From Neogemmobacter tilapiae (GTDB lineage Bacteria; Pseudomonadota; Alphaproteobacteria; Rhodobacterales; Rhodobacteraceae): a DNA stretch of 64,000 nt. The stretch lies in NCBI RefSeq assembly GCF_014652215.1, contig NZ_BMYJ01000007.1:124001-188000 (forward strand). The letters run 5' to 3'. The notes under the pieces are model-generated. The model did not search any database. It had not been told where the DNA came from and saw only the letters and a list, made by a program, of their open reading frames with translations. Every line of letters begins with the position of its first letter. Position 1 is the stretch's first letter. A program made the position numbers and the translations under genes. Below are positions 36,156 through 46,175 of this stretch, in pieces.

Positions 36156-37139
36156 ATGAAAATGCTGACCATGACCACGGCGCTGGTGCTGTCGCTTGCG
36201 ACCCCAGTTTTCGCCAATGACAAACCGGGCGAGGGCGTCACTGTCCGCCCGATCCTGCCGACGCAGATCGAGGAATTCTTCCAGCACCGCATCATCTTTC
36301 GCGCGCTTGAAGATCTGGGCTACACCGTCGCCGACCCGAACGAGGCCGAATACCAGACCATCCATCTGGCGCTGGGCACGGGCGATGCCGATTTCACCGC
36401 CGTCAGCTGGCACACGCTGCATGACGGCTTTTACCAAGAGGCGGGCGGCGATGCCGTCATGTCTCGCGTCGGCGTCTATATCGAAGGCGCGCTGCAAGGC
36501 TATCTGATCGACAAGGCGACCTATGACAGCGGCGTTACCGACCTGTCGCAACTGAAAGACCCCGCCATCGCCGCCAAGTTCGACGCCGATGGGGATGGCA
36601 AGGCTGATCTTGCGGGCTGCATCCCCGGCTGGGGCTGCGAGCGTGTGATCGAAACCGCGATGGATGCCTATGAACTGCGCGACACCGTCACCCACAATCA
36701 GGGGGCCTATCAGGCCATGATCGCGGATGTCATGTCCCGTCACAGCAATGGCGAGCCCATCCTTTACTACACCTGGACGCCTTACTGGGTTTCCGGCGCT
36801 CTGGTCCCCGGTCGCGATGTCGAATGGTTGAGCGTGCCTTTCACTGCCTTGCCCGACGGGGCCACCGGCAACACCGAATTCAACGGCAAGAACCTGGGCT
36901 TTGCCGTCGACAACATCGGCATCGTTGCGCGCAATGACTTTCTTGCGGCCAACCCCGCTGCGGCCAAGCTGTTCGAGGTGGCCAAGCTGAACATCAACGA
37001 CATCTCGGCGGAAAACAAGTTGATCGCTGATGGTGAAAATAGCTCGGAAGCCATTGACAAGCATGTGGATGACTGGATCGCGGCGAACCAAGCAACCTAT
37101 GACAGCTGGTTGGCCGAAGCGCGTGCTGCTGCCGAATGA
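36156..37139 (+). CDS. proX: Betaine ABC transporter periplasmic binding protein (ProX type)
   Basis: A 327-residue ProX-family binding protein. The signal peptide ends near PVFA. DFTAVSWHTLHDGFY, GCIPGWGCERVIE and YYTWTPYWVSGAL contain the Trp/Tyr residues that form the cation-binding aromatic box of this family. It starts after AGGAGAGA and ends before a strong terminator. Glycine, proline or hydroxyproline betaine are the likely ligands. Confidence 0.92.
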   Translation: MKMLTMTTALVLSLATPVFANDKPGEGVTVRPILPTQIEEFFQHRIIFRALEDLGYTVADPNEAEYQTIHLALGTGDADFTAVSWHTLHDGFYQEAGGDAVMSRVGVYIEGALQGYLIDKATYDSGVTDLSQLKDPAIAAKFDADGDGKADLAGCIPGWGCERVIETAMDAYELRDTVTHNQGAYQAMIADVMSRHSNGEPILYYTWTPYWVSGALVPGRDVEWLSVPFTALPDGATGNTEFNGKNLGFAVDNIGIVARNDFLAANPAAAKLFEVAKLNINDISAENKLIADGENSSEAIDKHVDDWIAANQATYDSWLAEARAAAE

Positions 37140-37148
37140 CGGGCTGAG

Positions 37149-37180
37149 CAAGAGGGGCAGAAATGCCCCTCTTGTCGTTT
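37149..37180 (+). terminator. Rho-independent terminator of proVWX
   Basis: A perfect 11-bp stem CAAGAGGGGCA (37149-37159), GAAA loop, TGCCCCTCTTG (37164-37174), followed by TCGTTT, 9 bp after the proX stop. Confidence 0.85.
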
Positions 37181-37284
37181 GCGGGGCCACGAGGGCTTGG
37201 CCCTTTGGCCAATAGATTGGCGTTGCGCTGTCCACTAGATTGGCGGGGCGGGGCGGACCCCCGCAACGGCCAATGGGGGGCAGG

Positions 37285-38226
37285 ATGCCGACAAAAACGA
37301 ATGCCCATGCTTCACGGATCGAAGCGGCGATCCAGGGCGGACTGGCCGCCCGGTCGGCCTTGGCGGCATCATGGGCGCGTTCCGCCACGCTTTATCAACT
37401 GGACCCCAGCCAGCGGCGGAGCGAGCGGCGCATCACGGCGACCGAACTGGCGCTTGCACGGGAAAGGCTGGGGGCTTTGCTGCCGACCGCAGCCCCCCAT
37501 CTTGACCGGCTGTTCCAAGCAGTGGGGGGATTGGGGGCCTGTATCGTGCTGGCCGATGCCCAGGGGATAGCCGTCGATCGGCGTGGCAATCCGGGCCAAG
37601 ACCGCGACTTTGCCGACTGGGGGTTGTGGACGGGCACGGGGTGGTCTGAGGCCGAGATGGGCACGAACGGCATCGGCACCTGTTTGGCCGAGGGGCGGAG
37701 TGTGACCATTCACAGAGACCAGCACTTTCTGGCGCGGAACATCGGCCTAAGCTGTTCGTCGGCGCCGGTCCATGGGCCTGATGGCGGGCTGATGGCGGTG
37801 ATCGATGTGTCAACGGCGCGATCGGATCTGGGCGATGCGGTCGCGGGGTTGATTGGATCAACGGTTGCCGACGTCGCGCGCAAGGTAGAGGCGGATTTGT
37901 TCCACCAACGGTTCCCAAAGGCGCGGATGGTTCTGGTGCCGGGGCTTGATCGGGGGTTGGGCGCCTTGTTGGCGGTTGATGCCGACGATCTGGTCATCGG
38001 GGCCACCCGGGCCGCGCGGCAGTATCTGAACCTTGCGGGGGATCTGGCCGCACATCCGCAGCCGGTGGCTGATTTGCTGGGCTTGGAGGGGCATGATCGG
38101 CTGGAGGATGCCGAACGGGCGGTGCTGGCCCGGGCCTTGGCGCGGTCGGGGGGAAATATCTCGGCGGCGGCGCGGGCGCTGGGTCTAAGCCGAGCGACGC
38201 TGCATCGCAAACTGGACCGGCGATAG
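37285..38226 (+). CDS. AcoR-like regulator: GAF plus Fis-type HTH, no AAA+ domain
   Basis: A 313-residue protein with an N-terminal GAF-like sensor half typical of acetoin/aldehyde regulators ([39 protein letters not shown]) and a C-terminal Fis helix-turn-helix ([26 protein letters not shown]). The central sigma-54 AAA+ ATPase (GAFTGA etc.) is absent, and the length leaves no room for it. It therefore cannot open sigma-54 promoters itself and may act as a repressor or conventional activator. It precedes and probably controls the aldehyde dehydrogenase. The start at 37285 follows GGGGGGCAGG. Confidence 0.85.
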   Translation: MPTKTNAHASRIEAAIQGGLAARSALAASWARSATLYQLDPSQRRSERRITATELALARERLGALLPTAAPHLDRLFQAVGGLGACIVLADAQGIAVDRRGNPGQDRDFADWGLWTGTGWSEAEMGTNGIGTCLAEGRSVTIHRDQHFLARNIGLSCSSAPVHGPDGGLMAVIDVSTARSDLGDAVAGLIGSTVADVARKVEADLFHQRFPKARMVLVPGLDRGLGALLAVDADDLVIGATRAARQYLNLAGDLAAHPQPVADLLGLEGHDRLEDAERAVLARALARSGGNISAAARALGLSRATLHRKLDRR

Positions 38227-38235
38227 TGGGCCGGA

Positions 38236-38257
38236 CCTGTCGCAGTTCTGCGACAGG
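38236..38257. promoter_or_regulatory. Inverted repeat CCTGTCGCA-gttc-TGCGACAGG upstream of aldehyde dehydrogenase
   Basis: A perfect 9-bp inverted repeat with a 4-nt spacer, 10 bp after the regulator stop and about 105 bp before the aldehyde dehydrogenase. TGTCGCA-N-TGCGACA-like sites are typical Fis-domain regulator targets. No U tract follows, so an operator is more likely than a terminator. Confidence 0.6.
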
Positions 38258-38362
38258 GGTGGGGTGCAAAGCCCGAGACATGGGGTGAACGACTCGGCCA
38301 AGGGGGCAAGGCTGCGTGGGAAGGGCAGCGAGGAGGCCGCCCGATCCTTGGAGGAGGAACCC

Positions 38363-39883
38363 ATGAACGAGATGACCCATCCGGCAGGCCTGATCGCCTC
38401 GCCCTTCAAAACCCGCTATGACAATTTCATCGGGGGCCGTTTCGTGCCGCCGGTGGGTGGGCGCTATATGGACAATATCACGCCGATCACCGGCGCGACG
38501 GTCTGCGAAGTGGCACGGTCTGATGCGGCCGATATCGACAAGGCGCTGGATGCCGCCCACGCGGCGCGCGAGGCTTGGGGCAAGACCAGCGCGGCCTATC
38601 GGTCGAACATCCTGTTGAAGATTGCCGATGTGATCGAGGCCAATCTGGAGCTTTTGGCCACCGCCGAAACCTGGGACAACGGTAAGCCGATCCGCGAAAC
38701 GGTGAATGCCGACATTCCGCTTTCGGTGGACCATTTCCGCTATTTCGCGGGGGTGCTGCGGGGGCAGGAAGGCAGCATGAGCGAGATTGACCACGATACG
38801 GTGGCCTATCATTTCCACGAGCCCTTGGGCGTTGTGGGCCAGATCATCCCGTGGAACTTTTCGATCCTGATGGCGGCTTGGAAGCTGGCCCCGGCCTTGG
38901 CGGCGGGCAACTGCATCGTGATGAAACCGGCGGAACAGACGCCGGCGGCGATCATGGTGCTGGCGGAACTGATCGGGGATCTGCTGCCGGCGGGGGTTCT
39001 GAACATCGTGAACGGTCTGGGGGCCGAGGCCGGTCAGGCGCTGGCCCGGTCAAACCGGATTGCCAAGATCGCCTTTACCGGATCCACGGCAACCGGCCGC
39101 AAGATCATGGAGGCGGCGACGGCCAACCTGATCCCGGTGACGCTGGAACTGGGGGGGAAATCGCCTAACATCTTTTTCAGCGACGTGATGGCCGAGGATG
39201 ACGCCTTTCTGGACAAGGCCGTAGAGGGTTTTGTGTTGTTTGCCTTTAACCAAGGGGAGGTCTGCACCTGTCCCAGCCGCGCCTTGGTGCAGGAAGACAT
39301 TTACGACCGTTTTATGGAACGCTGCATCGCGCGGGTGAAGGCGATCCGGCAGGGCGATCCGCGGGATATGGCGACGATGGTGGGGGCGCAGGCCAGCCGG
39401 CAGCAGCAGGAAAAGATCCTGTCCTATCTGGCGATTGGCCGGGAAGAGGGGGCCGAGGTTCTGGTTGGGGGCGATGCCGCCCGCTTTAACGGCGATCTGG
39501 CGCAGGGCTTTTACATCCAGCCGACGATCCTGAAGGGCCACAACAAGATGCGGGTTTTCCAGGAAGAGATCTTTGGGCCGGTGGTCAGTGTGACAACCTT
39601 CAAGGACGAAGCCGAGGCTTTGGCGATTGCGAATGACACGATGTATGGTCTGGGGGCCGGGGTCTGGACGCGGGACGGCACGCGGGCCTACCGCTTTGGT
39701 CGGGCGATCGAGGCGGGGCGGGTCTGGGTGAACAACTACCACGCCTATCCGGCCCATGCGGCTTTTGGGGGGTATAAGCAGTCGGGCATAGGGCGGGAAA
39801 CCCACAAGATGATGCTGGATCATTATCAGCAGACCAAAAACATGCTGGTCAGCTATAACCCCAACAAGTTGGGCTTTTTCTGA
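38363..39883 (+). CDS. Acetaldehyde-type NAD-dependent aldehyde dehydrogenase (ExaC/AcoD-like)
   Basis: A 506-residue [76 protein letters not shown] (Glu), [14 protein letters not shown] (Cys) and the family's C-terminal [18 protein letters not shown]. Homologues oxidise acetaldehyde or similar short aldehydes during alcohol or acetoin use. It lies downstream of an AcoR-like regulator, a common pairing. The start at 38363 is preceded by GGAGGAGGAA. It may also clear aldehydes produced by the adjacent betaine pathways (inference). Confidence 0.9.
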   Translation: MNEMTHPAGLIASPFKTRYDNFIGGRFVPPVGGRYMDNITPITGATVCEVARSDAADIDKALDAAHAAREAWGKTSAAYRSNILLKIADVIEANLELLATAETWDNGKPIRETVNADIPLSVDHFRYFAGVLRGQEGSMSEIDHDTVAYHFHEPLGVVGQIIPWNFSILMAAWKLAPALAAGNCIVMKPAEQTPAAIMVLAELIGDLLPAGVLNIVNGLGAEAGQALARSNRIAKIAFTGSTATGRKIMEAATANLIPVTLELGGKSPNIFFSDVMAEDDAFLDKAVEGFVLFAFNQGEVCTCPSRALVQEDIYDRFMERCIARVKAIRQGDPRDMATMVGAQASRQQQEKILSYLAIGREEGAEVLVGGDAARFNGDLAQGFYIQPTILKGHNKMRVFQEEIFGPVVSVTTFKDEAEALAIANDTMYGLGAGVWTRDGTRAYRFGRAIEAGRVWVNNYHAYPAHAAFGGYKQSGIGRETHKMMLDHYQQTKNMLVSYNPNKLGFF

Positions 39884-39936
39884 AACAGGGCGATGGCGCG
39901 GCAAATGATCGCGCCATCGCCGGTCTTTGGTTGGGG

Positions 39937-40320
39937 TCAGTTCGGCTTTTGCGTGACGGGTTTTTCCGTGACGGGGGCGCGAGGGGTTGGCACGGTGCTG
40001 TCGCCCTCGGCCCGGTCGCGGTGCAGGGCGGCCTGTCCCAGCAACATCAAAGTGACGGGGGTGGTCAGCATGACAAAAATGCCCGCGACCAATTCATGCA
40101 GGATCAGGCGATCCTGGAGCCAAGAGTAGGACAGGATCGAGGCCAGAAGGATAGCGGCGGTGCCCCAGCTGGTGCCCAGGGTGGGGGCATGGATGCGGTC
40201 ATAAAAGCTGCGGAGATTCAAAAGGCCGAAGGCGCCCAGCAGCGTCAATGTGCTGCCAAGAACGAGCAAAAGCCCGACAGGCAGCATGAGCCAGACAGGC
40301 AGGGTGTCGAGGGGGGTCAT
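39937..40320 (-). CDS. mrpG: Mrp/Pha Na+(K+)/H+ antiporter subunit G
   Basis: A 127-residue subunit with three hydrophobic segments: the start [23 protein letters not shown], then the MrpG hallmark [17 protein letters not shown], and [24 protein letters not shown]. It is the last gene of the operon and its start overlaps the mrpF stop. The C-terminal tail ([19 protein letters not shown]) is longer and more proline-rich than the core. Confidence 0.92.
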   Translation of the reverse strand: MTPLDTLPVWLMLPVGLLLVLGSTLTLLGAFGLLNLRSFYDRIHAPTLGTSWGTAAILLASILSYSWLQDRLILHELVAGIFVMLTTPVTLMLLGQAALHRDRAEGDSTVPTPRAPVTEKPVTQKPN

Positions 40321-40601
40321 TCGATCACCTCGCCGCGGAGCAGGAATTTGGCTAGCGAGACGGTGGCGACAAATCCGGCGACGGCGATGACGAGGGCCGC
40401 TTCAAAAAGAAAGGGTGTGCCCAAGCGCATGCCGGTGACAACAAAGAGCAGCATGGTGGTGATATACAAACCATCCAACGCCAGAACGCGATCCTGGGCG
40501 CGGGGGCCGATGATCATGCGGACGGTTGCGAGGCAACCGGCGGCGGCAAGGGCGATCTGGGCATAGGTCAGGGCCAGCCAAAGAAGCATCGCAGGGGTCA
40601 T
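40317..40601 (-). CDS. mrpF: Mrp antiporter subunit F
   Basis: A 94-residue three-helix protein: [38 protein letters not shown] carries the family core (GPxxxDRVLALD), followed by a second and third helix. It overlaps mrpE and mrpG by 4 bp at each end. Confidence 0.92.
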   Translation of the reverse strand: MTPAMLLWLALTYAQIALAAAGCLATVRMIIGPRAQDRVLALDGLYITTMLLFVVTGMRLGTPFLFEAALVIAVAGFVATVSLAKFLLRGEVIE

Positions 40602-41086
40602 GCAAAAGCCTCCAGCAAAAGTTGTTCATAGCGGTCGCGGATCAGGGCCTGCCAAGCACTTTCATCGACCATATCGAAGACGTGGAGCAAAAGCGTGCCC
40701 GAGGGTTCGTCATATTCCAGCCAGGCGGTGCCGGGCGTGGCGGTGATGATGATGGCAAGCAGGGCCAAGGCAGTGGGGTCTTTGAGACGCAGGGACACCT
40801 CGACAAAGCCGGAACGTCGGTTGCCGTGGCGATCATTGGTGAGGATCAGCCAAGCGACGGCGGCGTTGGAGCGGAGGATATCGAGGGTGACGATGCCCAT
40901 CAGGCGAAAAAGGGGACGATAGGCGCGAATGCGGGGGGCGGTGGGTTCCAGACGGGCAAAGACCCAGCCCGCGAATAGACCCATCGCCGCACCGAGGATC
41001 AACTGCCCCAAGGAAAAGCGGGTGAGAAGCAGCCACATCAGAGTCAGGGCGAGGGAGAGGAGGGGGTGCGGTAAAGCATGTCTCAT
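40598..41086 (-). CDS. mrpE: Mrp antiporter subunit E
   Basis: A 162-residue MrpE protein: N-terminal membrane segment [24 protein letters not shown], a second segment, the conserved [14 protein letters not shown], and a cytoplasmic end with [25 protein letters not shown]. It overlaps mrpD and mrpF by 4 bp. It is needed for assembly of the antiporter complex. Confidence 0.92.
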   Translation of the reverse strand: MRHALPHPLLSLALTLMWLLLTRFSLGQLILGAAMGLFAGWVFARLEPTAPRIRAYRPLFRLMGIVTLDILRSNAAVAWLILTNDRHGNRRSGFVEVSLRLKDPTALALLAIIITATPGTAWLEYDEPSGTLLLHVFDMVDESAWQALIRDRYEQLLLEAFA

Positions 41087-42723
41087 TCGGGGGCCTCCGC
41101 AACGGGAGCGTCGGCGGCACGAGGGGCCCCCAAGACACCTTCGGAATAGACTGAAGGTTGCAGCATCGCATTGGCGGTTTGCTGCATGTAGCGCAGGGTG
41201 ACATCGGCCTTGATTGTCAGGACAAAAAGCAGACCGGCCAAAGCCAGAACCGGTGCGATTTCCAAGGCAAGGACGCGGGGTGGTTCGCCTTCGGTGGCCC
41301 AGAAAGTCTGAATGCCGATGCGGACCAGACCGACGAGAGTGGCGAAACCCGAGAGGATCAGCAGGGCAATGAAGCTGCCACTGAGCCAGGGGGAAACCGC
41401 TTCGGTTGCGATCAGGCCGCGCAGGATGCCAAGCTTGCCAATAAAGCCAGACAGGGGGGGCATCCCCGCCAGGGCCAGAACAAAAACGCCAAAGGACAGG
41501 CCCAGCACCGACAGGGTGCCGGGGATGGCGAGACCGACCTCGGGCTGGCGATCCTCTTCCCGTTCATCAAGGCCATAGGCATCGGCTGTAAGGGCCAGCA
41601 AGGCGGCGATGCCACCTTCCTCGCGGCTCATCGGTTCGATCAAAAGGAAGAGGGCGCTGGTGGCAAGGGTCGAGCTGAGCAGATAGAACAAGGCCGCAGC
41701 CAGAATGGACGCCCCGGCCCCGGCCAGCACAAAGCCGGTGGCGGCAAGGACGGTGCCGGATGAAACGAGGATAAGGTGGGCGGCCATGCGCCCCAGCCCC
41801 TGAGAGGCAAGCACGCCAAGAAAACCAAAGGTGACCGTGGCCATGCCGCCCGCGATCAGGGCGGTCGTCCCAAAGCCCGATGATTCCGCAGCATGGGGGC
41901 CGAACATGAGGAACGACAGTCGGATCAAGACATAGACGCCAACCTTGGTCATGATGGCAAAAAGCGCCGTGACGGGGGCTGCACCGGCCATATAGGCGGT
42001 TGGCAGCCAGAAGGACAAAGGCCAGATCCCGGCCTTGATCAGAAAAGCAATGCCCATCAGGGCCGCCCCGGCGTGGAACAGATGCCGTTGCTGGTCGGCC
42101 AGCCCCGGCACAAGGTTGGACAGATGCGCCATGTTCAAGGTGCCGGTGGCACCATAAACAAGGCTGACGCCAATCAGGAACAACAGCGAGGCGGCGAGGT
42201 TGGTGGCAATATAGTGGAGCCCTGCCCGCACGCGCAGCTGCCCGCCGCCATGCAACAAAAGCCCGTAGGAGGCCGCCAGCAAGACCTCGAAAAACACGAA
42301 AAGGTTGAAGAGATCGCCTGTCAGAAAAGCCCCGTTCAACCCCATCAGCAAGAACTGGAACATGGTGTGGAAATGCTGGCCCTGCTTGTGCCATCCGGCC
42401 GCCGAATAGATCAGCGCAGGCAGGGCCAAAAGGCCGGTCAGAACCAGCATCATCGCCGACAGCCGATCCACCACCAGCACAATGCCATAGGGGGCCAGCC
42501 AATCGCCCAAGAGGTAAAAGCCGATGTCATTGCCACCGGTCAATTCGCTGCCCTTTGAGCGGACCAGCAACTCGACCGACGACAAGAGCATTGCCACAAC
42601 CGCCGCAAGGCTGATCGCCAGTTTGGCGCGGCGCTGGCGCTCGTCATAAATCAACATCAGCGCGCCCGCAAAGAACGGGATCAGGATGGGGGCGATGATC
42701 AGATGTTCGGGGGAAAGCGTCAT
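41083..42723 (-). CDS. mrpD: Mrp antiporter subunit D
   Basis: A 546-residue NuoN/MrpD-type membrane protein with about 14 helices. It includes the conserved GLNGAFLTGDLFNLFVFFEVLLAASY and the LIKAGIWPLSFWLPTAYMAGAAPVTALFAIMTKVGVY proton-channel segment (conserved Lys). The start at 42723 lies 2 bp after the mrpC stop; a longer open frame from 43137 is spurious. Confidence 0.93.
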   Translation of the reverse strand: MTLSPEHLIIAPILIPFFAGALMLIYDERQRRAKLAISLAAVVAMLLSSVELLVRSKGSELTGGNDIGFYLLGDWLAPYGIVLVVDRLSAMMLVLTGLLALPALIYSAAGWHKQGQHFHTMFQFLLMGLNGAFLTGDLFNLFVFFEVLLAASYGLLLHGGGQLRVRAGLHYIATNLAASLLFLIGVSLVYGATGTLNMAHLSNLVPGLADQQRHLFHAGAALMGIAFLIKAGIWPLSFWLPTAYMAGAAPVTALFAIMTKVGVYVLIRLSFLMFGPHAAESSGFGTTALIAGGMATVTFGFLGVLASQGLGRMAAHLILVSSGTVLAATGFVLAGAGASILAAALFYLLSSTLATSALFLLIEPMSREEGGIAALLALTADAYGLDEREEDRQPEVGLAIPGTLSVLGLSFGVFVLALAGMPPLSGFIGKLGILRGLIATEAVSPWLSGSFIALLILSGFATLVGLVRIGIQTFWATEGEPPRVLALEIAPVLALAGLLFVLTIKADVTLRYMQQTANAMLQPSVYSEGVLGAPRAADAPVAEAPE

Positions 42724-42725
42724 GG

Positions 42726-43064
42726 CTAGCGTTCCTGCCCGTCGACATGGTCCGTTCCGGTCATGCCCCGCGAAACGATGATGACCACGAGAAACAGCGC
42801 CGTGGTGGCAAAGCTGATGACGATGGCTGTCAGAACCAGGGCCTGCGGCATCGGATCGGCATAGGCCGCAGGGTTCACAAAGCCGCCGCGGGGCATGATG
42901 GGGGGGGCACCCAGCCACAGGCGGCCCATCGCAAAGATGAACAGGTTGACGGCATAGGACAAAAGGCAAAGTCCGATGATCACCTGAAAGGTGCGCGGCC
43001 GCAGCAGCAGCCAGATCCCCGATGCGGCCAGAACCCCGATGGCGGCGGAAAGCACGAACTCCAT
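42726..43064 (-). CDS. mrpC: Mrp antiporter subunit C
   Basis: A 112-residue NuoK-like three-helix protein: LSAAIGVLAASGIWLLLRPRTFQVIIGLCLLSYAVNLFIF, then PMPQALVLTAIVISFATTALFLV. The ATG at 43064 shares its A with the mrpA stop (TGATG); a GTG one codon earlier is possible. Confidence 0.92.
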   Translation of the reverse strand: MEFVLSAAIGVLAASGIWLLLRPRTFQVIIGLCLLSYAVNLFIFAMGRLWLGAPPIMPRGGFVNPAAYADPMPQALVLTAIVISFATTALFLVVIIVSRGMTGTDHVDGQER

Positions 43065-45949
43065 CACGCGGCCTCTTTCTCGGGTTGCGGGGCGTCGCGT
43101 TCCCGAAGGCGGGCCATTCGCAGCGATTGGTGGGCAATGGCGATCAACATAAGAACGGTCGCACCGACCACCAAGGCGAAGACGCCGGTATCAAAGAGCA
43201 GCGCCGTCGCGGCCGGCACTTGGCCCACCAGCGGCAGTTCGACGTATTGGGCATGGGCGGTCAGGAAAGGATAGCCTAGGACAAAAGCGCCAACCCCGGT
43301 CAGACCCGAAATGAGCAGGCCGATGCCGATCCAGCGTATGGGCAGTACGGTGAGCCGCGCTTCGACCCAACGCACATCATGGGCGAGATATTGCAGCAAA
43401 AAGGCGATCGACAGCGTAACCCCAGCGGAAAAACCACCGCCGGGCAGGTCGTGCCCCCGGAAGAACAGATAGGCGGCCAGAACCAGCAGCACGGGGAACA
43501 TCCAGCGCATGATGACGGCGGGCACCAAAAGGGTTTCGGCCAGGCTTTTTTGGGCCACGGCATCTTGGGGTTCGGGGAGGGCCAAGCTCTCCGGATCCGG
43601 TCGAAAGCGGCGCAGCAGAGCGTAGACCGTCACCGCCACGACGGCCAGAACCGTGATTTCCCCAAACGTGTCAAAAGCGCGAAAGTCCACGAGGATGACG
43701 TTCACCACATTGGTCCCGCCCCCCTCTTTATAGGCGTTGCGCAGGAACCAGTCGCCGACGCTGGGCACCAGCGGATAGGTCATCATCACAAAGGCCAATG
43801 TGGCGAGGCCCACTCCGGCGATCAGGGCGAGCAAGAGGTCTCGTGCCCGGCGCACCCTTGCGGGGCGCAGTTTGTCTTCGGCAATCTCTTCGCGCCGTTT
43901 GGGCAACCAGCGCAGGCCCAGCAGCAAAAGTGCTGTCGTTACGATTTCAACCAGCAACTGGGTTACTGCCAGATCGGGCGCGGACAGCCACGCAAAGGTC
44001 AGGCAGGTGACGGCCCCGGCCCCCCCAAGCAACACAAGCGCGGCAAAGCGGTGGTATTTGGCCATCCAGGCCGCCCCCACGGCGCAACTGCCCCCAACCA
44101 GCCACATGGCCGCAAAGGCGGGGTTCAAGGGCGTTGACAGCGCCTCGGCCGCCGGATGCAAGACGCCCCAAAGCGTCACAGTTGCGACCGTCAGGGCCAC
44201 CAGAACCACCAAGCGCAGTTGCGGTTGCAGCCGTTCGGTGCCGATGAACTGATAAAGGCTGCGTGGCCATTTCCAGGTCAGCAGCAGGATCAGCCTTTCA
44301 AACAGCTTCTGCGCCCGAAAATGATGCATGAGGGGTGGCCCCTCGGGCCCTGCGGCGATCCGTGTACCGAACAGGGCGTAAAGCGCGACGCCACCGGCCA
44401 AGGCTACCAAGCTCATGATGAGGGGCAAGTTCACGCCGTGCCAAATTGCAATATTCTTGTAGGGCAAGTCTGGCCCCAGGATGGCTTGGGCGGCCTGGTT
44501 GAGGGTTGGGCCAAGGGTGAGGCCGGGCAGCATCCCGACGATCAGGCAAAGCAGCACCAAAGCCTCCACCGGGCGGCGCATCCAGGCGGGGGGTTCATGA
44601 GGTTGGTGCGGCAGATCGACCGGCGGTGGGCCGAAGAACACCGTAGCAATGAAACGCAGCGAATAGGCGACCGCAAAAACCCCGGCCAATGTCGCGATCC
44701 AGGGAAGGGAATTGTCAAGCCAAGTGCCGTTGTGCCAATCGGCGGCTTCGGCAAAGAACATTTCTTTGGAGAGAAAGCCGTTCAGCAACGGGACGCCTGC
44801 CATCGACGCGGAGGCGACAATGGCAAGACTGCCGGTGACGGGCATAAAGCGCATCAAGCCGCTGAGGCGGCGCATGTCGCGGGTGCCGGTTTCATGGTCG
44901 ATGATCCCCGCGGCCATGAAGAGCGAGGCCTTGAAGATGGCATGGTTCACGATGTGAAAGATCGCTGCCAGAATGGCCCCTGAACTGCCGATTCCGGCAA
45001 GAGCGGTGATCAGCCCAAGATGGCTGATGGTTGAATAGGCGAGGAGGCCCTTCAGATCGTGCCGGAAAAGGGCGATCAGGGCGCCGAGCAAGAGTGTCGC
45101 CATGCCGGTGCCGGTGACTGCAAAGAACCACATTTCCGTTTGGCCGAGGACGGGGGAAAACCGGACCAGAAGGAAGACGCCAGCCTTGACCATCGTGGCG
45201 GAATGCAGAAAGGCCGAGACGGGGGTGGGGGCGGCCATCGCGCCTGGCAGCCAGAAATGGAAGGGCATCTGGGCCGATTTGGTGAAGCAGCCCAGCAGAA
45301 AGAGGGTCAGAACGGCGGGATAGAGGGGGTGGTTGCGAACCAAATCGCCCGAGTCGAGGACACGGTCGAGATCGTAGCTGCCGACAATCTTGCCCAAAAG
45401 CAGCATAGCGACCAAGAGGCAAAGGCCGCCAAGGCCGGTGACGATCAGGGCCATCCGGGCGCCGTCGCGCGCGGCCTGTCCTTGATGCCAATAGCCGATC
45501 AGGAGGAAAGAGAGGATGGAGGTGAGCTCCCAGAACACGACGAGCATCAGGATATTGCCCGACAGAAGCATTCCCATCATGGCGCCCGTAAACAGCATCA
45601 GGAAGGCATAGAAACGCGGCACCGGATCATTTTTGGACAGGTAGTATCGGGCATAGATCAGCACGAGAATGGCGATGCCGAGAACAAGGGTCACAAAGAG
45701 CCAGACAAAGGCGTCGATTCGGAAGGTCAGGTTCAGACCCAGGGAGGGCACCCAGCGGATGGTGCTGTGCAGCACTTGGCCCGCAGCGATGGGCCCATGC
45801 AGGATGCCAAGAATGGCAAGGCCGGCAGCCAGCAGCAACCCCGAGACCCAAGCCGCTGCCCCATGGGCCTGCGCCGACAGCGTTGTTGTCGCCAAAGCGG
45901 CGACAAAAGGCAGAAGGGCAAGGGTTAGCAGCAAGTTTTCCTGGATCAT
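43064..45949 (-). CDS. mrpA: Mrp antiporter fused subunit A/B (PhaAB type)
   Basis: A 961-residue fusion. Residues 1-~500 are the NuoL-like MrpA core (FWELTSILSFLLIGYWHQ, FHFWLPGAMAAPTPVSAFLHSATMVKAGVFL). A central extension follows, and the last ~170 residues are a MrpB domain (FFRGHDLPGGGFSAGVTLSIAFLLQYLA). This A-B fusion with C-G following is the arrangement of Sinorhizobium Pha and many alphaproteobacteria. The complex exchanges Na+ or K+ for H+ and supports pH and osmotic homeostasis. The start at 45949 uses an internal AAAAAGGAAG; a TTG eight codons earlier is less likely. Confidence 0.93.
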   Translation of the reverse strand: MIQENLLLTLALLPFVAALATTTLSAQAHGAAAWVSGLLLAAGLAILGILHGPIAAGQVLHSTIRWVPSLGLNLTFRIDAFVWLFVTLVLGIAILVLIYARYYLSKNDPVPRFYAFLMLFTGAMMGMLLSGNILMLVVFWELTSILSFLLIGYWHQGQAARDGARMALIVTGLGGLCLLVAMLLLGKIVGSYDLDRVLDSGDLVRNHPLYPAVLTLFLLGCFTKSAQMPFHFWLPGAMAAPTPVSAFLHSATMVKAGVFLLVRFSPVLGQTEMWFFAVTGTGMATLLLGALIALFRHDLKGLLAYSTISHLGLITALAGIGSSGAILAAIFHIVNHAIFKASLFMAAGIIDHETGTRDMRRLSGLMRFMPVTGSLAIVASASMAGVPLLNGFLSKEMFFAEAADWHNGTWLDNSLPWIATLAGVFAVAYSLRFIATVFFGPPPVDLPHQPHEPPAWMRRPVEALVLLCLIVGMLPGLTLGPTLNQAAQAILGPDLPYKNIAIWHGVNLPLIMSLVALAGGVALYALFGTRIAAGPEGPPLMHHFRAQKLFERLILLLTWKWPRSLYQFIGTERLQPQLRLVVLVALTVATVTLWGVLHPAAEALSTPLNPAFAAMWLVGGSCAVGAAWMAKYHRFAALVLLGGAGAVTCLTFAWLSAPDLAVTQLLVEIVTTALLLLGLRWLPKRREEIAEDKLRPARVRRARDLLLALIAGVGLATLAFVMMTYPLVPSVGDWFLRNAYKEGGGTNVVNVILVDFRAFDTFGEITVLAVVAVTVYALLRRFRPDPESLALPEPQDAVAQKSLAETLLVPAVIMRWMFPVLLVLAAYLFFRGHDLPGGGFSAGVTLSIAFLLQYLAHDVRWVEARLTVLPIRWIGIGLLISGLTGVGAFVLGYPFLTAHAQYVELPLVGQVPAATALLFDTGVFALVVGATVLMLIAIAHQSLRMARLRERDAPQPEKEAA

Positions 45950-46175
45950 GCCGAAAGGAGCTTCCTTTTTCAAAATGGCGGGGCGTATCGCGAACGGACA
46001 TGAGCACGCTTGGCCGCCGCACAGCAGCTTGGCCCGTTCATGATTCGCTGAAGGTTCAATTTTTCTTATGACGGATCACGGCGACCTGTTGCAAGGCGGG
46101 GGCGCGATTTTTCCATGACATCGCATGATGTTGCGCAAGACTTTTCGACAAATCGGCAGGAATGGGCGGAAAGCG
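45950..46175. other. Intergenic region upstream of the mrp operon
   Basis: 226 bp containing the presumed mrpA promoter (reading leftward) and the 3' end of the 46176-50710 operon. I see no tRNA, small gene, strong terminator or clear operator here. Confidence 0.4.

Noticed and set aside
38227-38362. Sigma-54 promoter before the aldehyde dehydrogenase
   Set aside because: No TGGCAC-N5-TTGC match is seen, and the neighbouring regulator lacks the AAA+ domain needed for sigma-54 activation.
42724-43137. Long N-terminal extension of mrpD over mrpC
   Set aside because: It overlaps mrpC fully in another frame. The standard start at 42723 follows the mrpC stop by 2 bp.
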